A DNA stretch of 40,145 nt from Pseudomonadota bacterium (GTDB lineage Bacteria; Desulfobacterota; Anaeroferrophillalia; Anaeroferrophillales; Tharpellaceae), in assembly GCA_030641485.1 (NCBI GenBank), contig DAOWHJ010000154.1, forward strand, positions 1-40,145. Reading direction: 5' to 3'. Numbering within the stretch: the stretch's first letter is position 1; each line of letters opens with the position of its first letter. Under the pieces are notes generated by a model that was not told where the DNA came from, made no database searches, and saw only the letters and a list, made by a program, of their open reading frames with translations. The position numbers were made by a program, and so were the translations under genes. Shown here piece after piece: positions 34,128 through 40,145 of this stretch.

Positions 34128-35618
34128 CTACGACTCGCTGTTTGCTTTTCGGGTTCTTTGCGCGGCCCAGGCTTTGAGCCCATCAATTTTTTCGCTCATT
34201 AAGCGTGAAATTGGGATGATTTCACTGACACTGGCAAGAACATCAGCTTCAGTAAATTCACGCTGATTGTCGTCAAATGCGTTAAACATTGCGTCATAGA
34301 TAATCTGCTCAATTTCAGCACCACTATAGTCGGTGGTCGCATCTGCAAGTTTTGTGAGGTCAAACTGGCGGATTACAGGGCGCACCTTTTCAAGCAGGAC
34401 CTTGAAAATTGCTTGGCGCTCTGAATTTGAGGGGAGATCGACAAAGAAAATTTCGTCAAATCGACCTTTACGCATCAACTCTGGAGGGAGTTGGGCAACG
34501 TCATTGCCGGTTGCAATAATAAAGACTGGTTTAGTTTTTTCCTGCATCCAAGTCAAAAAAGTTCCTAAAATACGAGCTGAAGTGCCACCATCACCGGCTG
34601 AGCCGGAACTGCCCGCAAAAGCTTTTTCAAGTTCATCGATCCAAAGAATGCAGGGGGAGATAGTTTCAGCCAGATTAATCGCCTGGCGTAGGTTCTGTTC
34701 AGATTCACCGAGGAGGCTGCCAAAGACCTTACCTAAGTCCATTCTTAGAAGAGGTAATTTCCAGAGCCCGGCAGTGGCCTTGGCAGCCAAGCTTTTACCA
34801 GTACCCTGGATGCCAATAATCAAAATCCCTTTCGGTGACGGAAGGCCGTAATCTTTGGCTTTGTGCGTGAAGACCTGGCTGCGTTTGCGCAGCCACCCTT
34901 TAAGATTTTCAAGTCCGCCAATGTCATTTAGGCTTTCCTGAACCGGAAAGAATTCTAGGATTTCACCTTTTCTGATGATGCCTCGCTTTTCCAGGAGAAT
35001 AATTTCAATTGCGCGCTCATCAATAGACCCATGGGTTATGATGATCTTGGAAAATAGATTCTTGATGTTAACCATCGACAGGCCCATGGTCGATTCGATA
35101 ATTTTCTCTTTTAGTTGAGGCGTGGGTGGTTTTCCTTGGGCCGCACTTACGACAATACTGTCAAGTTCTTTCTCGATCTCGGAGTAGCCCGGAAGTTCAA
35201 GTTCAAGTTGGCAAATGTCTTCGCGTAATTCAATGGGTAAGGTTGGGGTCGGGGTGGTCAGGACAATTGTTTTTTTTGTGAACTGAAGATCATGGTTGAG
35301 GTTCCTGAGGGATCTTAAAATGATACTTTCGCGAAAATGGAGATGAAAATCACGGAGAATAAAGAGAGCGTTACCTTTAAATTTCTTGATCTCCTGCAGA
35401 CAGGTGATAGGGTCAGCCCGGTCGCGATTTTTGATTCCGCCGAGGTCACCTTTGAGCGGGCTGAAACCATCACCCAAGTCCCAGACGATGATATTTTTGT
35501 CTTTGAAAAGTGGAGATTCACTCAGCATTGAGTGGAAGCGAGCCTCTTCATAAGTGATTATGTTTATCAGTGAATGGTTGCTGCGAATGGTTGTGTTAAG
35601 GCGCTCAAGAAAGTCCAT
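34128..35618 (-). CDS. AAA+ ATPase, Ycf46-like
   Basis: A 496-residue cytoplasmic ATPase. The N-terminal ~230 residues resemble the Ycf46 N-domain (IRSNHSLINIITYEEARF; a degenerate ATPase-like domain with DLGDGFSPL). A classical AAA module follows: Walker A GIQGTGKS (about 269-276), Walker B CILWIDE (about 323-329), sensor-1 IIATGND and the arginine-finger region LMRKGRFDEIFFVD. I choose ATG 35618, which has AGAGG at the right distance. A GTG at 35645 would add nine residues and overlap the 61-aa gene. Ycf46 proteins are conserved in cyanobacteria and algal plastids; here it is embedded in a chaperone-like operon and probably remodels a protein substrate. Confidence 0.9.
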   Translation of the reverse strand: MDFLERLNTTIRSNHSLINIITYEEARFHSMLSESPLFKDKNIIVWDLGDGFSPLKGDLGGIKNRDRADPITCLQEIKKFKGNALFILRDFHLHFRESIILRSLRNLNHDLQFTKKTIVLTTPTPTLPIELREDICQLELELPGYSEIEKELDSIVVSAAQGKPPTPQLKEKIIESTMGLSMVNIKNLFSKIIITHGSIDERAIEIILLEKRGIIRKGEILEFFPVQESLNDIGGLENLKGWLRKRSQVFTHKAKDYGLPSPKGILIIGIQGTGKSLAAKATAGLWKLPLLRMDLGKVFGSLLGESEQNLRQAINLAETISPCILWIDELEKAFAGSSGSAGDGGTSARILGTFLTWMQEKTKPVFIIATGNDVAQLPPELMRKGRFDEIFFVDLPSNSERQAIFKVLLEKVRPVIRQFDLTKLADATTDYSGAEIEQIIYDAMFNAFDDNQREFTEADVLASVSEIIPISRLMSEKIDGLKAWAAQRTRKANSES

Positions 35619-35637
35619 ATCATCCTCTATCAATAAG

Positions 35638-35823
35638 CTATCCACATAAATTAAAAGACATTGCCTTGATTTGATCAGCTAAATTTTGGTTGCCAGTCAA
35701 ATTTAAGAGTAGTTCTTCATGGTTTTGTTCCAGGCCCCAGGCGCAGATCTCGCCGTCATCACTGATTCTGATATGGATTTTGGGACTAACATCAGAGGGC
35801 GTCTGCTCAGGATCTTTCTTCAT
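35638..35823 (-). CDS. 61-residue protein of unknown function in the Hsp70-like/AAA operon
   Basis: I do not recognise a family. The protein is polar at the start (MKKDPEQTPSD), then has a beta-rich stretch (KIHIRISDDGEICAWG) and a C-terminal helix (NLADQIKAMSF). Its start overlaps the end of the Hsp70-like gene by four bases, and the AAA gene starts 19 bases after its stop, so it is translated together with both. It has the size of a cofactor or adaptor, which is an inference from position. Confidence 0.7.
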   Translation of the reverse strand: MKKDPEQTPSDVSPKIHIRISDDGEICAWGLEQNHEELLLNLTGNQNLADQIKAMSFNLCG

Positions 35824-37337
35824 TCCATACGCACCGATTTTTTACGTTTCCAGATAGTTTGATTGCGGCGTAAATCTTTTACCGTAATCAGGAGGTCACG
35901 GTTTAGACTTACATCAAAGGTGATTTCCAGGCGTTGTTCATTGTCCAGAGCCGGCGGATCTAAGGGGATGATCTCCGGTCGAGCCTGGTTGATGAATGAT
36001 TGTTGCTCATCGCCTAAATTCTCCTCCATCTGGATACGTCCGGCATCATCAATGACAATTTCTCGGTCGCTGCTACTTTCAGGGCGGTCCATCCGGATGA
36101 TGTCAAGTTCAACTTCAAGCTGACCAACAAAAAAGCCATTCGCAACAATACTCGTAATGCCATTTTGTGTCGGGTATGGTGTCCCTTTGGGGACAATTAT
36201 GTCATAGCGGTAGCCATCGCCCTTGGCGGTGCGACTCCGAATTGCATAGTTGGCTTTAATCGTGGCCTGACGCCCGCCCTTTTGCAGGTACTTTAAGGCC
36301 CCAATCGGGATAGCATCGTGGGTTCTGTGGCTTAAAAGTTTAGGTCCGAAAAAGTCTCTCATGATATCCTGGTAGTAAGGGGTTGGTAGACTCAAACCAC
36401 ACCCCAGTACATATGCGACGTTATCAAAGGTGACACCAAAACCTGAAGCCAGGTCAAAGAGGTCGCGCAGGAGCATCCGCAGCTCTTCGCCGTAACCCTT
36501 TTGATCGAGCAACTCATGGAGATCGTTGCGAGTTAAGGAGAGCTCAATGCCGTCGATCGTTTCACGGTAGTTAGGGTTGACGTTGAGTTTGCCCCTTATT
36601 TCCCGGGCTTTTTTCATGCTGAGCGGAAGTTTGTCGGCAAGAGAGTCGTGGATTACCTTGTCAATATCTACGCCACCGTAGTTTTTGTGCATACTGCAGA
36701 TGATCACACTTTGGAGCCTCGGCTCACGGTTGCTTTCGACAATCTTAATCAAGTAAAAATCGATAGTCGTGTAGCCGAACATGAGATAGACTAAATGCTG
36801 GTCAATTTGGCTGGCGAGATCGTATGCTAAGAGCGCGCAGACGGCTTCATCCACAATCTTGTAATTAATTAAACCGATCCTTAAGCAGAACTCCTCAATA
36901 GTAGAGGCAAAAATCTGGAAATTTAAGGGTTCAACAATGAAGACTATCATTGCCACCTGATCTTTACCGTAGAGCTCGTGGATACGGTCGATAATATTTA
37001 TCAAAAGATCGGCTGCCGCCTGAAAAGTGCTGATTTCCTGGTCCCCAATAATTCTGGGCAGGTACTGCTCCTTACCAATGTACTGTTTCATGTATCTGAA
37101 AGTTGCCGGAGAGCGGAATTTTTTGTGAGCAAAGACCTCTTGGCCGCAATAAATACGGTCCTCATAGCAGATCATCGCCGGGACCAAGTGGATCTTCTCC
37201 CGCCCTTTTGGGGTTTTGATTTCGACTGTAGTCGAAATGTCACCTAAATGAACGGATTCGATCACACCGCTTTTTTCATCCTGGCTGTAGATCTGCAGGT
37301 TGACGTTGTTGAAAAATATTGAGACAGTTTTGGCCAT
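35820..37337 (-). CDS. Divergent Hsp70-like protein with degenerate nucleotide-binding motifs
   Basis: A 505-residue protein with the outline of Hsp70: an actin-like ATPase domain (1 to ~350) and a beta-rich substrate domain (~355-505; PLDPPALDNEQRLEITFDVS). The phosphate-1 motif, normally D-x-G-T, is replaced by FFNNVNLQIYS at 8-18. The phosphate-2 region reads YLMFGYTTIDFYL instead of DxGGGTxD. The adenosine region is kept (VLGCGLSLPTPYYQDI). The domain therefore may not hydrolyse ATP normally. The gene lies 17 bases after the HEAT gene and overlaps the 61-aa gene by four bases. Confidence 0.82.
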   Translation of the reverse strand: MAKTVSIFFNNVNLQIYSQDEKSGVIESVHLGDISTTVEIKTPKGREKIHLVPAMICYEDRIYCGQEVFAHKKFRSPATFRYMKQYIGKEQYLPRIIGDQEISTFQAAADLLINIIDRIHELYGKDQVAMIVFIVEPLNFQIFASTIEEFCLRIGLINYKIVDEAVCALLAYDLASQIDQHLVYLMFGYTTIDFYLIKIVESNREPRLQSVIICSMHKNYGGVDIDKVIHDSLADKLPLSMKKAREIRGKLNVNPNYRETIDGIELSLTRNDLHELLDQKGYGEELRMLLRDLFDLASGFGVTFDNVAYVLGCGLSLPTPYYQDIMRDFFGPKLLSHRTHDAIPIGALKYLQKGGRQATIKANYAIRSRTAKGDGYRYDIIVPKGTPYPTQNGITSIVANGFFVGQLEVELDIIRMDRPESSSDREIVIDDAGRIQMEENLGDEQQSFINQARPEIIPLDPPALDNEQRLEITFDVSLNRDLLITVKDLRRNQTIWKRKKSVRME

Positions 37338-37354
37338 TGATAGCTCTGGTTTTG

Positions 37355-39382
37355 TTAACCTTTAAGTTTCCGGACCTTTAAAATTCTTAACTCACGAGTT
37401 TGTGAGGCCTCATTGAAGACCAAAAGTTCACGGCTGTTGCGGGTTATTTGGCTGATACGTTTGAGCACCTTATCACGCAAGCTGGAAAAATGGGATTGCC
37501 CGCGAATAGAGTAAATAATCTGGTTTAGGATTGGTAAATTTTCAGTCTGGTCAAGTTCACCTTCGGTTTCAAGTAGTCGATCAAAAATTGCGGTGATTGC
37601 TTCTCTGAAAAAACCGCTGTAACGTCGGGTCCGATGTACTACTAGCGCAAAACAATCACTGCCGTCAACCTCGATTTCAGAGAGTAGGTGCATGGTTAAG
37701 AGTAGGGGGAAATCACGCGGGTCAGAGGTGCTCTGGCTGTTGCCTGGGCTCAGCATCAGTTTGACTAACTCGGTTGGTTGTTGCTGAAGAGATGTGAACA
37801 GTTCAGTCTGGCTTGGAGCGGTTGCCATAATCGCATGGGTTACCATTTTTTTTATGGTGAGGTTTGAAATTTCAGGATGTTGCTGAAAAAATTCAGCTAA
37901 AGCGGCCGACATTTTTTCCAGGTCCTGACCTTTGGTCAGGCGTTCCTTGATCGTTAGTTTGCGTTTTTCGTCGCGGTCTTTAAGTAGATCCAGAAGAGTG
38001 CCGATGTCGGAGCTTTTGAGCTGCGGAGAGATGAGATTTAAGAGACGGTATGAAAAACTCCAGTCAATGTCGTTGATAAGGGTTAAAATATGGTGACGAA
38101 TTTCATAGCGGTCTGCGTGGCGGCACATAAAGAGAGCGAGTTCACGGTAGTGCGGCTTTAAGACTGGGCTGGATGTTTTTTTCAGAATTTCAACCCATTT
38201 GTCACTGTCGCCCAGTGCGGCCAGGGCTTGAAGTATTTGAGGGTAGAGTTCAATTTTCTCCGACCATTGACTCAAAGAGTCTGCAATTGTCCGGTTCTCT
38301 CCCGGCCATTTGGGGCCCGCAAGGGCGTGAAAAACAGAGTGGAGTTCTTTCTCTTTGTCGGTTTTTGCCATTATGCGGTAGAGGGCTTGCAAGGCTTCTG
38401 GAGTGCGCATGTGACCCAAGGCAGCCAGGGCCTTTTGTCGTTCCTCAAGATTGCCCTGCAGGGCTCTTTTTTGCAGGAGTTCAATCGCTTCTGCTGTCTG
38501 ACACCAGGCTAAATCTTCTAGTGCGGCCGCTCTTTTTTTCCGGCGCCATGATTTTCCGGCCTGGAGTAGTTTTTGATAGCCGTTTGTATCTTGGAGGCGG
38601 GCCAAAGCCCCGGCGGCGGCGGGAATCTCATCAATAAGACTGATAAGGTTTGCTTTGCAGCCTGAAAGTTGGAGGCGACCAGCTGCCCGGGCCGCAGCTT
38701 CGGTTGTTGGTGAGCTGGTTGTCAGTAAGTTTGTTACAAATTCATCAATCTGGGTTTTAAGGTCAGGTTCTATCGGTAGTCCGATAAGGTCTAAAAGTTC
38801 CGGCCTTTTTTTGACCAGAGCAAAGTCATCTTTCAGGAGCAGATCATTGAAAAAGGTGTCTGGATACTGTTTTTTGAACTGGGTTAAAGCGGATAATCTG
38901 GTGTCAGGTTCAGGGATACTCAAGAGCAGATTCAAGGTGAGTTCTGGGGGGAATATTCTGATGGCAGTGGCGGTCGCAGCATCGACGGCCTGGTTACGGC
39001 TGAGTAGAGAGTGAAAGTAATTGAAAAAAGAGGCTTCTGGATGATTGCCAGAGAGTGGTTTTTTGAGCTTGTTAATCTCGCTGTGATTACCTTCCGGATC
39101 GTCGACCCCAATTTTTTCCAGAGCCAGGAGCAGGAAATGGCTACCCCCTAAAAACCAGGCCGCAGCCAGGATCAGGTGCAGGTTGATGTCACTAGCACCG
39201 TTAAGGCGGCCTGCCATCTTCAGGCATAAGGTCTGGGCTTGTTTATACTCTCGTGAAGAGCGGGCATAGTTTTGCAGTATTACTTGTGTTTGTTGCAGGA
39301 GATTGAGAACCCGCCAGCGCAGTTCCCAGTTCTCTGCCAACAGATCGTCAATTATATCGGGTGAGGGGACCAGCTCTCTCAT
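37355..39382 (-). CDS. HEAT-repeat scaffold protein
   Basis: A 675-residue, almost entirely helical cytoplasmic protein. HEAT-like repeats are visible from about 225 to 420, for example AAARAAGRLQLSGCKANL, RAAALEDLAWCQTAEA, and ERQKALAALGHMRTPEA followed by LQALYRIM. The flanks are helical but more divergent. Such proteins bind partners and have no catalytic motif. It is the first gene of the operon with the Hsp70-like, 61-aa, Ycf46-like, DUF1257 and DUF2997 genes. The ATG at 39382 has no clear ribosome binding site, so the start is less certain than the frame. Confidence 0.75.
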   Translation of the reverse strand: MRELVPSPDIIDDLLAENWELRWRVLNLLQQTQVILQNYARSSREYKQAQTLCLKMAGRLNGASDINLHLILAAAWFLGGSHFLLLALEKIGVDDPEGNHSEINKLKKPLSGNHPEASFFNYFHSLLSRNQAVDAATATAIRIFPPELTLNLLLSIPEPDTRLSALTQFKKQYPDTFFNDLLLKDDFALVKKRPELLDLIGLPIEPDLKTQIDEFVTNLLTTSSPTTEAAARAAGRLQLSGCKANLISLIDEIPAAAGALARLQDTNGYQKLLQAGKSWRRKKRAAALEDLAWCQTAEAIELLQKRALQGNLEERQKALAALGHMRTPEALQALYRIMAKTDKEKELHSVFHALAGPKWPGENRTIADSLSQWSEKIELYPQILQALAALGDSDKWVEILKKTSSPVLKPHYRELALFMCRHADRYEIRHHILTLINDIDWSFSYRLLNLISPQLKSSDIGTLLDLLKDRDEKRKLTIKERLTKGQDLEKMSAALAEFFQQHPEISNLTIKKMVTHAIMATAPSQTELFTSLQQQPTELVKLMLSPGNSQSTSDPRDFPLLLTMHLLSEIEVDGSDCFALVVHRTRRYSGFFREAITAIFDRLLETEGELDQTENLPILNQIIYSIRGQSHFSSLRDKVLKRISQITRNSRELLVFNEASQTRELRILKVRKLKG

Positions 39383-39409
39383 AAGGTAGTTTTGAAAAAT
39401 TGTAAAAAT

Positions 39410-39490
39410 GATGGCTAAGTAAAAAGTCCGAACAACGCAGTAGATCGAATTTTTTACTTAGCCATTCCGAGACTTTTTACTAGTGCATCA
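39410..39490. repeat. Dispersed intergenic repeat, hairpin form
   Basis: ATGGCTAAGTAAAAA (39411-39425) and its exact complement (39451-39465) form a 15-bp hairpin. A further half-copy, GACTTTTTACTAGTGCATCA, follows at 39471-39490. The loop holds the 12-mer shared with the repeat at 903-914. It lies just upstream of the HEAT operon. Confidence 0.7.
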
Positions 39491-39597
39491 AACATGTTTG
39501 GTAATTTAGATGTTTTTTTGTTATGGAGGTACCATACACCAAGATATTGTTCATAACAACTGTAAAATTACGTTTTCTTGTTGCCTGAGGGGGATTT

Positions 39598-39945
39598 ATG
39601 GATTTTGACAGAGATTATCTTAAGCGCTTTCTACACGATGACCTTGAGGCGATGGGGTTTGGTGATGAAGGTGCTGCCGAGATTGTTGCGGCTCTGTGTG
39701 AGGCTGTGAGTGAATATCTGCCCGCACTTCGAAGTGCGGTTAGTGCTAAGCAAATAGTAGAGGTCGGTTTTTTTGCGCATGCTTTAAAAGGGACTTTTAA
39801 TAATTTCAGTGCAGCCCCGTTTGCTATGTTAACCGAACTTTTTTTGTCGATTGAGACGGAAGGGAAAGGTGCCGGTGATCAGGACACTGTCAGTAAGCTG
39901 ATGGCGGAAGTTGAGATTAAAATGAAAGATTGGGTTGAGGAGTGA
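39598..39945 (+). CDS. HPt domain phosphotransfer protein
   Basis: A 115-residue all-helical histidine phosphotransfer protein. The phospho-accepting H61 lies in FFAHALKGTFNNF, which matches the HxLKG signature of HPt domains. It has no kinase or receiver domain and no signalling gene next to it, so it relays phosphate between proteins encoded elsewhere. GAGGGGG upstream of the ATG is a good ribosome binding site. A strong terminator follows. Confidence 0.9.
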   Translation: MDFDRDYLKRFLHDDLEAMGFGDEGAAEIVAALCEAVSEYLPALRSAVSAKQIVEVGFFAHALKGTFNNFSAAPFAMLTELFLSIETEGKGAGDQDTVSKLMAEVEIKMKDWVEE

Positions 39946-40002
39946 CTGGTCAAATGTGCTTTAAATTAGGCTATTTAGATACTTGAATGTTTTACTAGCC
40001 AT

Positions 40003-40050
40003 AACAAAAAAGTCCACTCCGTTAAATTCAGCGGGGTGGACTTTTTTGTT
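40003..40050 (+). terminator. Strong terminator after the HPt gene
   Basis: A 19-bp stem with one G-T pair (arms 40003-40021 and 40032-40050, loop of 10) carries a run of six T residues in its descending arm. The A-run in the ascending arm allows function on both strands. Confidence 0.85.
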
Positions 40051-40145
40051 ATTTTCGGTCGGGCACTAAGTAAAACTACGGCGCTGTAGACGAATAGGTT
40101 TGAAAAGCAAAACCGGTCGCATTGCCGATATATACTGTGACCGTA

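Noticed and set aside
40051..40145. Gene or RNA at the right edge
   Set aside because: Too short to judge; no open frame, tRNA fold or repeat was supported there.

Overview
The window is chromosomal DNA of an anaerobic, Gram-negative bacterium, most likely a member of the Desulfobacterota (the former Deltaproteobacteria, close in lifestyle to Desulfuromonas/Geobacter types). The reasons are a complete proteobacterial-style division and cell wall (dcw) cluster, many iron-sulfur proteins, an outer-membrane porin/multihaem cytochrome set, and a candidate selenocysteine codon. No genus can be named from the sequence alone.

Layout. (1) 1-1763, plus strand: the end of a NuoF/HoxF-type flavoprotein and a short NuoG/HoxU-type iron-sulfur subunit, closed by a hairpin terminator. 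(2) 1921-7180, mostly minus strand: a cysteine-rich ferredoxin-like protein, a short-chain dehydrogenase, a small S4 RNA-binding protein, an RluA-type pseudouridine synthase and a NapH/NosR-type membrane ferredoxin; then a DUF523 gene on plus and a stand-alone response regulator on minus. (3) 7181-7589: a non-coding stretch with a decayed P-loop ATPase fragment and the mraZ promoter with three MraZ boxes. (4) 7590-24855, plus: the dcw cluster mraZ-rsmH-ftsL-ftsI-murF-mraY-murD-ftsW-murG-murC-(BON lipoprotein)-murB-ddl-ftsQ-ftsA-ftsZ. murE is absent from its usual place between ftsI and murF, and a BON-domain lipoprotein sits between murC and murB. (5) 25051-25482, minus: an orphan UmuD-like peptidase. 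(6) 25598-32067, minus: a three-gene operon for an outer-membrane electron conduit: beta-barrel, 12-haem lipoprotein cytochrome, and a large 8-haem cytochrome. (7) 32068-32832: a long non-coding region with a probable regulated promoter, hairpins and dispersed repeats. (8) 32833-39382, minus: a small membrane protein, then a tightly packed set read in the order HEAT-repeat protein, divergent Hsp70-like protein, 61-aa protein, Ycf46-like AAA+ ATPase, DUF1257 (Ycf35-like), DUF2997. (9) 39598-39945, plus: an orphan HPt phosphotransfer protein with a strong terminator.

Two results stand out. First, the big cytochrome is interrupted at codon 129 by an in-frame TGA. The same frame stays open for another 1,212 codons. 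The downstream part has no signal peptide and no ribosome binding site, and a GC-rich hairpin with a four-base AGGU loop starts 12 bases after the TGA. This looks like a selenocysteine codon with a bacterial SECIS element, making a 1,341-residue extracellular or periplasmic selenocytochrome with eight CxxCH sites. Second, the HEAT/Hsp70-like/Ycf46/Ycf35/DUF2997 block looks like a protein-remodelling machine of unknown purpose. Its Hsp70-like member has lost the usual nucleotide-binding motifs, and the block is bordered by a family of intergenic repeats.

No tRNA, rRNA, CRISPR array, insertion sequence or prophage was recognised.
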